Of a stretch of 64,000 nt of DNA, positions 1 through 12,267 are shown one piece after another (position 1 is the stretch's first letter; every line of letters starts with the position of its first letter). This DNA is from Diplolepis rosae (taxonomy: Eukaryota > Arthropoda > Insecta > Hymenoptera > Diplolepididae), in assembly GCA_030998225.1 (NCBI GenBank), contig JAPYXD010000723.1:20434001-20498000 (forward strand), read 5' to 3'. The translations under genes and the position numbers were made by a program. The notes beneath the pieces were generated by a model, which saw nothing but the letters and a program-made list of their open reading frames with translations, made no database searches and was not told where the DNA came from.

Positions 1-14
1 ACCTTGATATATAC

Positions 15-497
15 TTTATGTGCCACCGGCGCGCAAACTCGTTTTTTCGCTACAGTTAACAGTAGCGCAATGTTGTAGTATATTGCGCTACAGAGGAATG
101 AAATGTAAAAATTGATCTGCGCATGCGCCTATGCATGCGCCTATCCATGCAACGGAGCACAGTCTTCTTCTTCTTTTTATTCTTCTTCTTCTTCTTCGTA
201 CAGCGTTAGCACCTTACTGGCAAAGCCTTGTACATTTAAACTGCGCATGCGTCTATTAAAATCTATTACTACTACACCACAAGATCGATAAAATCAAAAT
301 GGCCGGGACTAGTTGTGACATATCAAGTGTAATGACTAGCGCCGCAAACAACTGCAATACTAGATTAGATTCGAGTGTACGCATAAAAACTTGTAAACGC
401 ACCGGAGTCACATAAAATAGAATACGTGCCAATGCACACAATTCGGGAAATTACGAGACTCGCGACAATGCTCGCAGGACTGATCGCGCCTCGGCTT
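15..497 (+). repeat. Dispersed repeat A, copy 1
   Basis: This block of about 480 bp recurs in the same orientation at 55665-56120 with only small indels and substitutions. Both copies start near a TTTATGTG and share the GCGCAAACTCG and AGTAGCGCAATG stretches, several TGCGCATGCG words and the CTCGCAGGACTGATCGCGCC end. It is locally GC-richer than its surroundings. It contains no ORF I trust. It could be a solo terminal repeat or a non-autonomous element; I cannot assign a class. Confidence 0.8.
163..198 (+). repeat. TTC microsatellite
   Basis: An imperfect CTT/TTC run lies inside dispersed repeat A. The second copy near 55.8 kb has a shorter, more interrupted run, so the tract has changed length between copies. 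Confidence 0.8.
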
Positions 498-520
498 CGA
501 TCTCCTGCGAGCATTGTCGC
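462..520. repeat. 18-bp perfect inverted repeat (hairpin)
   Basis: Arms 462-479 and 503-520 are exact reverse complements (GCGACAATGCTCGCAGGA) around a 23-nt spacer. The left arm and spacer start belong to dispersed repeat A. The right arm is absent from the 56.1-kb copy, so the hairpin formed at or beyond the repeat boundary. Confidence 0.85.
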
Positions 521-1019
521 TCGTCACGCAATAACCCTCATTGTGCGCCTAGGCACGTAATATAGTATTCTAATCTTCAGAAATTCGTTCTTTAAATGCT
601 AGAAAATGCTGGTGCTTCGTTCTAGAGAAATACATTCAGAATAGTAGCAAATCATTTACCTGGGATTTATAATTGAAATAACTAAATTTTAGAAGATGAT
701 TTACTGAAAATTGGAGCTTATTTACTGCTACTTAGCATTGTCGTAAAAATACGAACTTGAGAGAAAGCAGAACATTGTTTTCTGTTTTTTGAATCCTGCA
801 GGATATAAAAAACATGTTCCTGCCAATTAGAGAGGGTATCGCTGAAGTGTTGCACGAATCGAAGCAACTCCTCAAAGGTAACGAACACACAGAGGGCTGG
901 GCCGAATCATTTGGAAATTAGCTGGGAAAAGCTCTTGGCAGGGAGGTGAAACTAGCGTGGGCCCAAAGTGTTAAGAGCGTCAGGGATGAGGGCTGCCAGA
1001 CAGCCGCACAAATTGAAGT

Positions 1020-1823
1020 GAGCAGTACTCCGGAGATGAAGAGGAGTACAGCCTCCCCAAGAGAAGAGGAATGGATGTAGGTTCCAGCCAGGAAGAGCCT
1101 CTGGAAGAGAAAGCCTAAACCTGACGAACTGGGTGTCACAGTCCATGGAATTAGGGAGACGCGCTCTAAAGACCTGCTGGTAGAACTGAAATGTTCCAAA
1201 GAAGGCAGAGGACGGCTGGAACTGTCCTTCACCTCATCCCCAGGATCGAGGTCGAGATCGCAGAAATAGAACCTAGCATTGAAACCGAGGATGTTGAGAA
1301 TGCTGTAAGAGGCTTCTTTGATCATGCATCGGAGTTAGAACTCAAGGTGTCTCATACTAAGAGACCATACCGAGGAAACAGAAAGGTGTATGTTCTTCTG
1401 GAAGAGGCGCGGGCCTTGAAATTACTCAAGGCAACCCACATCAAAATCGGATGGGTCTCCTGCAGGGTCCGCCAAAAGATGAAGATAAATCGATGTTACC
1501 GCTGCCTTGGCTTTGGCCACACGGGAGCGAACTGCCGGGGCCCCTACCGTAGCAGAAATTGCTGGAGGTGCGATGAAGAGGGGCACGTTGGGGGCTCCTG
1601 CACAAGGAAACCGCAGTGCTACTTTTGCTCTGCTAAAGAAGATAAGCCCCGGGACGACCACACTTTGGGGACAACACGTTGCGCGGCTTTTCGGGAGGCA
1701 GCCCCGAAGAGGAAGCCTTTGAGAGGTCGCATATGAAGCCAAGCAGGCAGCAGATGGGGACACCGAGGCTCTGCGTAGAGCACCTATAGAACATGACCCT
1801 GAAGTTTAAAGCTAAAAAAAAAA
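1020..1823 (+). pseudogene. Non-LTR retrotransposon ORF1 (gag-like) fragment, copy 1
   Basis: The best open part (1191-1736) encodes the C-terminal half of an ORF1 protein of the R1/TRAS-like type. It has a region rich in charged helices and then three zinc knuckles: CYRCLGFGHTGANC, CWRCDEEGHVGGSC and a longer CYFC...H...C. In ORF2-bearing relatives such proteins bind element RNA. The upstream part (about 1020-1190) reads as the preceding domain (VTVHGIRETRSKDLLVELK) in a different frame and has an in-frame stop. The 3' end is also frameshifted relative to the copy at 57651-58110. A 10-base A run follows at 1814-1823. No reverse transcriptase ORF2 is present, so the piece is 5'- and internally defective and not autonomous. 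Confidence 0.75.
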
Positions 1824-2085
1824 CTACTTTCTGTATTAGTCTGTAGAGGCCCTAAAGTCACTTTATTAGATTTTTTAGTTTTATTTGAACTAAGTCTTTA
1901 AGTTGATTTGATTATTTAGTAACTTCTACCGCATCTATATACTATCAGGGCTGTCATTGATTTTACTATTCATGCCATGTTAATTGAACTACGTATTTAG
2001 TTGTTGTTACTACATTGACACAATTAGATCTACTACTAAACTGCTGTTATCTATTCAATTATACTGATAGAAATTTCTACCGTAA
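1824..2085. other. Unassigned AT-rich intergenic DNA
   Basis: I see no ORF, repeat or RNA feature that I can support in this stretch. Confidence 0.5.
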
Positions 2086-2089
2086 TTCT

Positions 2090-2545
2090 CCGAAACACGT
2101 GACTCTAGTTTCATTCAGTTACAGTTTCGTAAAATTAAGATGAAATTTCAGAAAATTTAGTTACATTTCAATAAATTTAAGAAACAATTTCTTAATTTTC
2201 AGTTACAAAGTGTCGGATATTCTGATACTCATATCTGGAAATTCTGAAACTTTTAACGGGAATAATTTTACGTTTGTGGTAACTGAAGTTTTATGCAGTT
2301 ACATGTAACTGAAAATTTTGTTAAAATTTTGTAATTTTATGATAAATTTTATAATAATTCCGTTACAGTTTGGTAGTTTTCAGATACATTTTATGAAAAT
2401 TCAGTTGAGTTTCTCAATATTAAGAAAAATTTGAGAAAATTCAGTATATTTTTCGCAATTTTCAGATACCTTAACTCAAAAAAATCATAAATATCGTCAA
2501 ATTTTACGTTACCTTTGTAACATGAAAATTTGGTGAATTTTCGAA
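2090..2545 (+). repeat. Dispersed repeat B, copy 1
   Basis: AT-rich repeat with GTTACATGTAACTG near the middle and ATCGTCAAATTTTACGTTAC near the end. An inverted copy lies at about 35185-35440 and a more diverged copy at about 63590-63850. It is non-coding and probably a non-autonomous transposon remnant; the ends are not defined. Confidence 0.6.
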
Positions 2546-3137
2546 CATATTTAACAGTGTAAGTAAAACATTAATTTTAACTACTTATTTTCAACTGTAA
2601 AAGAATTGTATTATTTATTTAGGAATAACGGTTAATGCAATTAAGAAAGTAGTTAACTTTATTATGGGTCCTTAGTTGAATATTTTTCTTACATTTTTTT
2701 CAGCGTGCTTAATTTGAGTACATGATTTTCTATTATTCAAGACTTATTTTCTGATTATCGGCGATGAAAATTATAAATTCCTCCTGTTATTCAGTAAATC
2801 CTTTTATGTGTGCAATTATGATGAGTAAATGAATTCTAATTATACAATCAGTTGCTTCAAGCCACATTAATTGAAAAATGAAATTAGTCTTGCCGAAAAA
2901 TTGGTTTCTGCGAGCCTTATGACCGTTAATTACAAATTCAATCGATTGAGGTGGTTACCGGGCAAGTTGAATCAAACAATTTGATGACATTAACTCTAGA
3001 TTTACGGGACGCGTCATTCTGACGCATTAAGAATTTCATGAGAAAAATTAATTATATTATGAATAAAATTACATTTCTAGACATTTGTTAATTATTTAAT
3101 AATATAGGTCTAAAAATAATTCAAATTCTTTTATATA

Positions 3138-3333
3138 CAGGATAAGCTTTTTATCTTGAAACATCAAAATATCTCAAGAAATACGTACCGTACGAAAAAA
3201 ATGTGGCCAACAAAAACTTTTTATATCCGAAGGGGAATAGCGACTTTGAAAAAAATCCTACACTCCACATCCTGGGAGTACGATATGTATTTCTTAAGAT
3301 ATTTTTATGTCTCATGATAAGAAACTCGCCCTG
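3138..3333. mobile_element. Short palindromic MITE, TA-type flanks
   Basis: About 196 bp with imperfect inverted arms: GAAACATCAAAATATCTCAA near the left pairs with a diverged reverse complement near 3280-3320. Both ends lie in TATATA flanks (ends CAGG / CCTG). It is non-coding and resembles a mariner-type MITE. Confidence 0.55.
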
Positions 3334-3631
3334 TATATAATGTCTCATAGTTTTATTTATAAATTAATAGTATTTTAGTAATAATATTTATAATTTTATT
3401 TATATTTATATTTATAATTTATATCATATTTTAGTACTTTTAGTAATTATGTTGTTATTAAAAAAAAATGTAGTATTCTTAAAAATATGAAAATTTACTG
3501 ATAATATTGAAAATGAAGAAAACGAATTTGTTTTATACAGATATATGTTTACTTTAATTAGAATGACCAAAAATAAATTTGGGATTTTCATAAATTAGGA
3601 ATAGTTTTATGAGCTAATAAAATGATTAACT
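3334..3631. other. AT-rich spacer
   Basis: Mostly runs of A and T with TTTATA words. Nothing else can be supported. Confidence 0.4.
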
Positions 3632-3633
3632 TA

Positions 3634-3857
3634 CTCTCCAAACATAAATCAGTCAGAATTTTTAATAATTTCAATCAGTGCCTGACTACTTGCTTTTCAA
3701 TCGATAACATTTTGCTGATTTTAAGTTTAGAATAATTCATTATTTATCAGTAAGAAATGACTGATTGTGCAGAAAGTATTCAGCCAACGATTGTGAAGCA
3801 AAAAATCAGTCACTGACTGGAATTATTAAGAATTCTAACTGATTCAGATTTAGAGAG
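3634..3857. mobile_element. CTCTCTAAAT...AATCAGT MITE family, copy 1
   Basis: The ends (CTCTCCAAACATAAATCAGT and its inverted partner ending TTTAGAGAG) match copies at 6699-6969 and 9120-9390. TA lies immediately outside both ends. The interior is packed with CAGTCA / TGACTGA words in both orientations. It is a non-coding foldback MITE. Confidence 0.7.
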
Positions 3858-5622
3858 TAACTAATAAAATATTAGAGCGCGTAAGAATATATTACATTCA
3901 ATATTCTTTTTATGAATGATAAGATATTGTTCAAGAGTAAAATTTGACTCTTCCGGTTTTTATCGAATTTTCACTTTTTAAAAATCACTGAATGAGAAAA
4001 CTGGATTTTACATCGGTTTTTATGTGTTTGATGTTGTCGTTGTGTTGTACACGCAATAAAAAATTCATTAGCCAGTCACATTCGACAATAATTCAGAAAA
4101 TTAGACCATTTTTAAAATGTTTGAAAAGTATTTCTCGTGAATTTTAGCACTTTCAATTTTGCTATAAAAATGACAATGGTTGATTTTTTAATGCAATAGA
4201 AAAAAACCATATTGTTATTTAAGAATATATACTTAAATATGCGCCAAGAATATCTATCTTAAATTGAGAACACATCGTTTTAGCGTCTACTTAAGTACAA
4301 GGAAAAAATTTACTGTCAAAATTTGCCTTGACTTTCATCGACTCTTGGATAAAAAAAAGTTGTTAAAATTTGCTCTAATTCCTTTATTAATTACGTGTAC
4401 TTTTTAGTATAGAGTTCGAAAATAGTTGTCGAATTCTTTTGATGAAAGTCTAATTGTATAAAATCAGAAAGAATATTAACTATTTCAGAACTTTCAATTG
4501 ACACTTAAAGAAAATTTCGACACCTAATTTTTTCCAGTATATATTTTTAAAAATAAGAATATTGTGTTTTCAGTCTCAAATTATTTAAATATCATCATCA
4601 AAAATTAATTTTCCAATATAGATAGCTTCTGCCTAATCCATATTTATCTATAAACTATAGCCAACGAATATATAACCAATATATCTGGTGGCTAATTGAT
4701 TAAATTTCAAAACCATATTGCCACTTGAGTCTACATGTATCGAACGCTACGCGGTAATATGTAACAGCAAATATTATATTATGCATAATATTAAGTAGTA
4801 TATATATACAGACCTCTTACGACTTATGTCCTTTATTTTAAAGACTAATAGAATTAAATTTAGCGTGATTCCGTTTACTTTTATAATTAATAAGAAATTT
4901 TCACTATATAAAATAGTTAAAATTTTACTATGATGAATTAGTCGAATTCACTCATAAATTGTTTAAATTTGACCAAAAATTAGTAAATTTTTTTACTAAT
5001 TGGAGGATGAACAAATTGTCACTGATTAAAAATTTAGAGAACGTGTTTTGAATATATAATATACTATGTACGTGAGCCTCTATTATACCAGTGTGTGTGC
5101 GATCACTAGCAGGTGTTTTCCCTCATGTGAGAAGTTGACATTAAAGGGGAAATGCTAACAGGCAACTACACACACACTCTCACAATAGGGACTCACCTAC
5201 ATACAATTTTGAAGCTTTGTAAGTCCTGGAATACTCATCGGACCCAAAAGTTTCATTGGATTTTTTTTACTTGTTTTTTTTTATTGGTTTCTATAAGAAA
5301 TGACATAATTGGTAGGAGACCCTGTATAAAGTGACCAACTCTGGCGTTAAATATGTTCTATACTCTCATCTTGAATGCAACCTTAGCACGCATATCCTGG
5401 AACGAGTCACACTTGCAATTTTATGATTATATTATACAAGTTTATGTATACGGAGAAACTTTTAGTTGTAATCTTTGTTAAAAATCGCACTATATTTTAC
5501 TATTTTCACTTAGAAAAGTAGAAATAATGAGGGTCTTTTTGTAATATTTACTACAGCTGGTGGTAAATTTGTATCTGCTTCGATTGTGAGCTCTAAATTG
5601 AGGTGCCGGATCAAATAAGGTG
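3858..5622. other. Unassigned AT-rich DNA
   Basis: About 1.8 kb without a credible ORF, RNA or defined element. Short ORFs here lack homology signals and codon structure. Confidence 0.4.
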
Positions 5623-5625
5623 GTA

Positions 5626-6391
5626 CAGTAAAACCCCGTTTATCGCAACACCTTCCAATCAAATGCCTCCCGTTTATCGCAAAAACGGAGGGGTTCCCAC
5701 TTCTTCGCCACCAGCTTGAACAACTGATTATCAGCACATGCGCCTAAATGAATAGTTTCACGCGCTTTCGCTGTTTATCATTATTTACAGTCGTGTTCCA
5801 ATAACCTCGAATGCGTTTTTTTATTGTCATTATATGTGCAATTATAAATGAGTGAAAACGTGGAATCGAACGATGGTACGTAAACGACTAGTACAAACAA
5901 TACATTTTAATTACTTTAAAGCTTAAATATTTCTCTCATAATTTTCGAATGCATGATTGAATTTTTTTCAGTAGAAATATTCCCGCATTTTGTAAAACAA
6001 TTGATTCGCAATCGGTAAAGCGATTGCTGTACTAGGCACAATTCATGCTATAATTTGTCATAATAATATACATTGAAATGTGAAAAATTTATATATTTTT
6101 CTGTTACATATAAGACACAAATATGTAGCAATATATACATAAACGATAGTTTCATATCATATAAACAATATATTTCATATATCCCTAATATATGAAAATT
6201 CATATAAATATATGCATCACAAATTTAAAAGTGAGGGGTATTCCCGCCTATCCTTAAGAATCACGTGACCACTCCTTCTACTAATAAGAGGGAGAAAAAA
6301 ATGGTAAAGTTTATTGCGATAAATGGGAGAGACAAGTTGCAATAAACGGGAGTTGCGATAAACGGGTGTTGCGATAAATGGGGTTTTACAG
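5626..6391. mobile_element. Non-autonomous pogo/Tigger-like element
   Basis: 766 bp flanked by TA. The terminal inverted repeats begin CAGTAAAACCCCGTTTATCG on the left and CTGTAAAACCCCATTTATCG on the right. The CAGT...AAACCCC start and TA duplication are typical of pogo/Tigger elements. GCGATAAACGGG-like words are repeated near both ends. There is no transposase ORF, but a possible first coding exon remains at 5848-5875. Confidence 0.75.
5848..5875 (+). other. Possible relic first exon inside the pogo-like element
   Basis: An ATG opens nine codons (MSENVESND) and is followed at once by GTACGTAAAC, a fair splice donor. It may be the remnant 5' exon of the lost autonomous transposase gene. It is short, so the call is tentative. 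Confidence 0.25.
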
Positions 6392-6698
6392 TATATAATT
6401 TTTTGGTTTGAGCGCAAATGAAGTCTGGCAATTCAAGAGAAATATGTTTATAAATATTTTTGATACGTATCACATATTACTTTTTGTAAGAAATGCACCA
6501 AAAGTTTTCCTTTTCGTCCTTGTAAAGTTTCCCGATGCGTGAAAAAATGTAACTGGAGTGTTAAAAAGTGTGCGCAAAAGTAACTAACGTGTTAAAAAAT
6601 ATGCGCAAAAGTAGCTAGCGTAATAAAAAGAAACAATAGTCGACATACGCATGCGCAGTATGTTCACTTCTCATGCCTTTCTAAAAATCGCCCCCTCA

Positions 6699-6969
6699 TT
6701 CTCTAAATCTGAATCAGTCAAATTTTCACAGATTGAATCAGTGATCTGCTTTTTCACTGATTCATCAGTGAAAACATATATTTCACTGTTAAATCAGTTG
6801 ATTATCACTGATTGAATCAGTGGAAAAATGTTTTCACTATTAAGTCAGTTAATTTTCACTGAAGCAATCTGTGGAATTTGACTGATTTACAGTAACCTCT
6901 TTTTAGCTATTTTAATCAATAAAATTTTACTGATAATCAGTAGATTTTGACTGATTCATATTTAGAGAG
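6699..6969. mobile_element. CTCTCTAAAT...AATCAGT MITE family, copy 2
   Basis: Left end CTCTAAATCTGAATCAGTCA; right end is the reverse complement (TGACTGATTCATATTTAGAG). The interior repeats CACTGATT / AATCAGTG in both orientations, giving long hairpin potential. The same family lies at 3634 and 9120. Confidence 0.75.
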
Positions 6970-7959
6970 CAGACATGCTTTACAGGCAAAAAAACTTATT
7001 TTTGTGCACGTGCTACAAAAAAATTGTAATAGAATAACGAGTCAGATAGTAATTTACTCCATTTCAGATTTTACTGCAGAGAATATCAAAACTTGTTACT
7101 TTGGAAGAGAACAATTTTGAATAAAAACAGTAGACTTCACTACTCTTGTAACAAAATGTAATATAATTACCAAGTTATTCCGACTGTGCAACCCATTTTA
7201 GTAATTTTTCCATCATAAGATTTCTCTCTGTTAAAGTTTGTTTTCCCTTACACTACCTTTTCAATTTTCCTTGAAATTTTGATGAATAAATATTTAAGAG
7301 TATTTCTCAATTTTACAATTTATAGACGTACAACTTACAAACAGTATCGTCTCAGTTAGAAAGAAGAGAACAAAAATACGTGACTTATCTCTACTAAACT
7401 TCAAGAATCGCTTGGGGCTGTATGTTCGACAGTTAAATAACTCTCTTAAAAAAGTTTTAAAGGAAATTGCAACAATCTAGAGTAGGAAACAGAAGGAAAA
7501 ATTTTAGATATAGAATCATGAATGTTGTAGTCGATGATTTTATTTTTTACAAAGCTCGAACAATAATCAGTAGTTCAATTTTCTACATTCGCACTTAAAG
7601 GGGTTTACTGTTGGGATTTCATTTCTTGAATCTAATTTCTGCTTTATCTCTCGAAAATGATACAAGAATATATTGTAGAAAAGTAAGAGAATAATAAAGC
7701 ATAAAAATAACTTTTCTCATAAAAGGCTTCTTTTTCAGGAATAAAAAGATAGTGATGTCAAATAAAAATATGATCTCCCTCCATTTCATCGTGCAGATTT
7801 GGAATCAAAATTGTTTTTTGCAAGTTAAAGTAACGCAGTCACCTCAAATTTGTAAGGAACGTGCATGACTTTTTCCATATATATTATTTTCCTATTTTCA
7901 TAAATATAAATTTTTGTAAATTTAAGATCGAGGAATAAAAAGATTCGAAAAATTTCGAA
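6970..7959. other. Unassigned DNA
   Basis: No supportable ORF, RNA gene or bounded repeat. Confidence 0.4.
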
Positions 7960-8310
7960 GCACTGAAAATCAAAAACACGTTCTCATCATGACACTTGTA
8001 CTTCGCACTTGATTTTCTCTATACATTTCTGTAACTTTATAATAATTTACATGATTTAGAAAAATCTATTTTCTTCGAAATATCTAAAAAAGGAAACAAT
8101 TCGTAGACTGTTTTTAAGTAAACGATTTTTTATTTTAAGGCTTATTTTGTATCTCACATATTTTGGTTAAAAAATAGAATTTTTTATTTTCAATATTCAA
8201 AATCAAAACATAAAATATATATCTTGTCAAAAAATGTCCTACTGAGGATTTGTAGACCTCATTTAGGCAAACAATTTTTCATCTCAACGTTTTTTTCGTA
8301 TGTCACATAT
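7960..8310 (-). mobile_element. Fragment of the piggyBac-like non-autonomous family
   Basis: This matches 11575-11780 in reverse orientation, including the ACGTTCTCATCATGACAC region and the AGGATTTGTAGACCTCATTT region. It is cut at its right side by the mariner that starts about 8311. Confidence 0.6.
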
Positions 8311-9077
8311 TGGGTTGTCCCAGAAATAATTACCGATTTCATATATAGATGTCTTTGACCATCTTTTTAAATGGTTTCCTTTAATGTCATGATTTTTTCC
8401 TTCTGGCATTTGTTAGTTGTCACTCCTAGCTTGCTTTACAAACAAATTGCGCGTGATTTCGTTTACAGTTGTTAGTTTGGCATCAACTTTAAGATAGAGT
8501 GTAAAAACGAGCATTTTTGTCATATTTTGCTTTTTTATTTCCGTAAAGGAAATAACGCAGCACAGGCTGCTAAAAAGTTACGTCATGTGTATGGCGAAGA
8601 AGCTTAAAAGACAGACAGTGTCGAAATTTGTTTGATAAATTCTGTTCTGGGGATTTTTCACTTAAAGATGAGCAACTTTCAGGTCAGTCAAATGAAGTTG
8701 ATGATGACCAAATCAAAGCCATAATCGAATCGGATCGTCATGTAACTATGCGAGAGATTTAAGAAATGTTAAAAATACCAAAATCAGCAATCGACTTGAT
8801 ATTTGTATTCCACATGAATTGAAAGAAATTAATTTCTTCAAGCATCAACGCTTGTGACGTGCGTCTTAAACGCGATTAATTCGCCAAAAATTATTACGGC
8901 TTGTTTGGGAATTTACTTGGTTTAGTTTTTTGCCGATAAAGACCAGCAGTTCTATGAGCGTGGAATCTTCAAGTTACCAGAAAGATGGCTAAAGGTTATT
9001 GAAGAAAATGGAAAATATATCATTGATTACTGTTCATTCCTTGTATTTAAAAGAAAAAATCTAAACAAGTTTGTCCA
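8311..9077 (+). pseudogene. Internally deleted mariner transposon, copy 1
   Basis: The 5' end TTGGGTTGTCCCAGAAATAA is a mariner-type terminal repeat. The following frames encode the N-terminal helix-turn-helix region of a mariner transposase, with frameshifts and stops. The sequence then jumps to the C-terminal FADKDQQFYERGIFKLPERW-like segment, so the catalytic core is deleted. The closest relative in the window is at 16746-17420. The right terminal repeat is replaced by the MITE starting 9078. Confidence 0.8.
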
Positions 9078-9642
9078 CTCTCTAACTCCAAAATAGTGGA
9101 ATAGCCACTATTTTACCTACTCTCTAAATTTAAATCAGTCAAAATCTACTGATTATCAGTGAAATTTGACTGTTTCAAATAGCTAAAAAGAGGTTACTGT
9201 AAATCAGTCAAATTTCACTGATTATTTCAATGTAAATTGACTGATTTGACAGTGAAAAATATTATTTTCACTGACGAATCAGTGAAAATTAACTGATTTA
9301 ACAGTGGAAAATATTTTTTCACTGATGAATCAGTGAAAATTAAATCACTGATTCAATCAGTAAAAATTTGACTGATTCAGATTCAGAGAGTATTGTCATG
9401 ATGAACCACTTACTTGATAGTGGACTCCACTTATAAACTAGTGATTTTAAAAATTTGTCTAAACTCGTGTTTGATTATGTTTTGTCTGTTCGTCACGAAG
9501 CTTTCGTACATGCTCCTCAGTGTCAACTACTATTTGTTTTAGTGGTTATCCACTAGTCCAGAGTGGCGTACTTCGCATTTTCTCAAATAGTGGATAATCC
9601 CTAGAAAAAAGTGGTTTTCCACTATTTTGGATATTTAGAGAG
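9078..9642. mobile_element. Composite MITE (outer) with a nested MITE
   Basis: The left end CTCTCTAACTCCAAAATAGTGG pairs, with mismatches and one gap, with the inverted right end near 9610-9642. The interior has many AGTGG / CCACT words. Another MITE (9120-9390) is inserted near the left end, so this is a nested structure. TA flanks the right end; the left flank is CA. Confidence 0.6.
9120..9390. mobile_element. CTCTCTAAAT...AATCAGT MITE family, copy 3 (nested)
   Basis: TA flanks both sides. Inverted ends CTCTCTAAATTTAAATCAGT and its complement ending ATTCAGAGAG. It belongs to the family at 3634 and 6699 and was inserted into the outer MITE 9078-9642. Confidence 0.75.
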
Positions 9643-10257
9643 TAAGAATCAGTTGGAAAAAACAAAATGTACAATTTGTCACAGTACTTTTCAGTAATTA
9701 ATGCTGTTTTCCAGATTTTCAATTTTCTCCGTATAGGATGCTTATAATTAAAAGATTAGAAATATCAGTATTGTGAGAATCAGTCAGCATTATGAAAAAT
9801 GCATTCTTTGTTTTATGTTTTAAAAGTGCAAAGTTTGAAAAATAGTTTGAGCCATATTGAATGTTTTTATATGGAAAATTGACTGATTTATCTATTGAGA
9901 ATGGACATTCAAATTGCGCAGAATTCGTTTACTGTTTTCCTTTCACGTTTATCAGAAAACTATATTTTAGCGAACGCTGCACATGATTACCCAACAATCA
10001 ATAGTTTGATTGAATTTGAACTTTTCATGAAAATATTTATAATAAGACTTTTTTTGCAATGCATAAATGTTTAGTATCTCGATATGTTTTTTAATAACCA
10101 ATTTATTCACATTCCATTTTTAATCCTAAAATAATTTTGTGATCTTGTGCCGTTTCTACAAAAAAAGTTTTATTTTTACAAATTAAGGCCATACATTAAC
10201 TGATTCACGTGACACTGCTAATTGCAGTTAAAATATGTAATATTTACAACAGAACCA
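9643..10257. other. Unassigned AT-rich DNA
   Basis: Nothing supportable beyond AT-richness. Confidence 0.35.
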
Positions 10258-10760
10258 ATTTGTTAAATTAATCAAGACTTTTGGTTAAGTCATAGAAAGT
10301 TTGATGAAGTCAACTAAAATATTTATTAGATTTGATCAAATCATAATCAACATAAAAAAATTTTGGTTGGATTTATCTAAGATTTTTCTGAGTAGCCAAT
10401 TCAACCAAAATTTGGTTAAAACAACTTAAATATTTATTTAATTAAATCAAGTCGTATCCACATTCAGAAAAATATTTAGTTGATCCAACCAAAATCTAAT
10501 TGGATCTATCAAAAAAATTTCTTTTTATTCGGATGACCAAATTTTGGTTTTTGCAACCAAAGAATTTGTTTTATTTTGTTGAATCAAACAAATATTTTAG
10601 TTGATTAAATCAAATTTTGTTTGACATATCGAAAGGTCTTGTGGTTCATTTAACAAAATTGTTTGGTCAGATCAAGTAAATTTTTTTTATGCAAACAAAC
10701 CATCTTTGTTTGCACAAAAATATTCTCTGGCCGATCCAAATAAGTTTTTCTTGGGTTGAC
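10258..10760. repeat. Motif-rich foldback-like tract (TTTGGTT / AACCAAA)
   Basis: Words such as TTTTGGTT, AACCAAAAT, AATTTGGTT and GATCAAAT recur every 20-60 bp on both strands. This resembles the internal structure of the CCAACAAAA element at 41699-42424. No clear terminal repeats could be placed. Confidence 0.4.
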
Positions 10761-10866
10761 TAAATACGTTTCTGAATGCAGGAACTGCGCTACAAACTAA
10801 AAGTCTCCAACAATTACCCTTATGTTTTAATTCAAATTGATCAAAATGTAGATAAAGGAGTCTTAA

Positions 10867-12263
10867 CACTAGAACTACCAGCATTTTTACATTCTCATCA
10901 TGGATGAGAAGGTATTAGTTTTATGTGAAAAATGACTTTCAAAGTTTTCATTAAATCTTTACGTTTTGAGATTCCCTGAGTCAGAAAAAGTGGTTTTTAC
11001 GAAAGTGTGTGTCTGTCTGTTTGTCTGTCTGTAGTAGGTCGTATACTCGATAACTAGATCATTTTTTGTTTTTGAAAAAAAAATTGTGAACAAATCAGAA
11101 AATTCTAATATTGATTTTTGATAGTGCTCATAAATCTCTACAAATTATCCTTATAACATTCGTTGATTAAACCAAAATTAGAAATGTTACAGCATGTTAA
11201 AACTTGAAAAAAGTCAACATCGAAATTCCATTTTCCAGTTAAATTATACCAGTTATGAAAAAAAGTTATCATACAAAATTATTTTCTACTTTAAGATCTA
11301 CAAATTTAAATTGCAACATTTTTTCATAAGATGTACATTTTTCTTTTTAATTTAAAAAAATACTATTGAAAATCCAAAATTAAAATTTTTTTACAATAAT
11401 ATGTAAAATACGAAAAAACGTAAGAATGCAAAGTTGTTCGTTTTAAAAAGATATACAATTTATATCTGACACAGTTTCTGATAAAACATATATTTTTCGT
11501 TTCAATTCCAAAAATACGATAAAAATTCAAAAATTCCATTTTTTAGACAAAATACAATATGTTAGATACAAAAAAACGTTTGGATGGAAAATTATTTGCC
11601 TAAATGAGGTCTACAAATTCTTATTAGGACATTTCTCGACAGGATGTATATTTTATGTTTTGATTTTAAATATTGAAAAAATTCCATTTTTCAACCTAAA
11701 TATGTGATATGTTTATTAAAAAGTTACTGAATTAAATACAGAAAATCGAGCGCGAGTGTCATGATGAGAATGTGTTCCTTAAGGCTGATAGAGCCTTAAG
11801 TAAATTGAATTTCCTGTTTCACTTAAACTCAAAAACAAATTTAGTGACTTCGAAGAAATGTGTAATTCACATCATCTCTAATATTATTATAAAATTGGTT
11901 TGAGCTTCAGTATCAAATTATAAGAAATAAACATAAATTTATGCGAAAAGAACGGAGCGCGAAGCGCGACGATCAAATCGCGCGCCCTAGGCGCGCTCAA
12001 ATTTTGGAGCGAAGCAAGCTGTGTGCAAAGCGCGCGATGAGAATGTGACCGCGAAGCGGGCAGATTTTTTTATATCTATTTCATTTATTTTATTTTCATT
12101 ATCTAATTTATCTATTTCATTTCATTTCACTATATTGAATTTCTCTATTTATTCATTCATATGCTGCTCTAAAAACCACACAACATGTTAATATAAAAAC
12201 ATTATTTCAAATTTTTAATGAAACATACCACCAGTCTTTTTGACTGGTCTGGTAAATCTAGTG
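10867..12263. mobile_element. Non-autonomous piggyBac-like element
   Basis: 1397 bp flanked on both sides by TTAA (10863-10866 and 12264-12267). Termini are CACTAGAACTACCAGCA and, inverted, CACTAGATTTACCAGAC. TTAA duplication with a CACTAGA start fits the piggyBac superfamily. An internal GACTGG/CCAGTC hairpin sits close to the right end. There is no transposase ORF. It contains a GTCT-rich microsatellite near 11008-11034 and a GC-rich block at 11940-12066. Partial relatives lie at 7960-8310, 43838-43990 and 46797-47230. Confidence 0.8.
11940..12066. repeat. GC-rich GCGAAGCGC block
   Basis: Short GCGCGAAGCGCGA-type words recur in a strongly AT-rich context, with a palindromic GCGCGCCCTAGGCGCGC core. 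It lies inside the piggyBac-like element. No coding potential is seen. Confidence 0.6.
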
Positions 12264-12267
12264 TTAA

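Noticed and set aside
918..1325. Long minus-strand frame opposite ORF1 fragment 1
   Set aside because: Shadow of the plus-strand ORF1 remnant.
163..3000. LTR retrotransposon bounded by the 480-bp direct repeats at 15 and 55665
   Set aside because: The 55-kb spacing and lack of matching internal coding sequence make a single LTR element implausible.
5510..5737. 75-codon minus-strand ORF over the pogo-like left end
   Set aside because: Crosses the element boundary and reads through the terminal repeat; no family signal.
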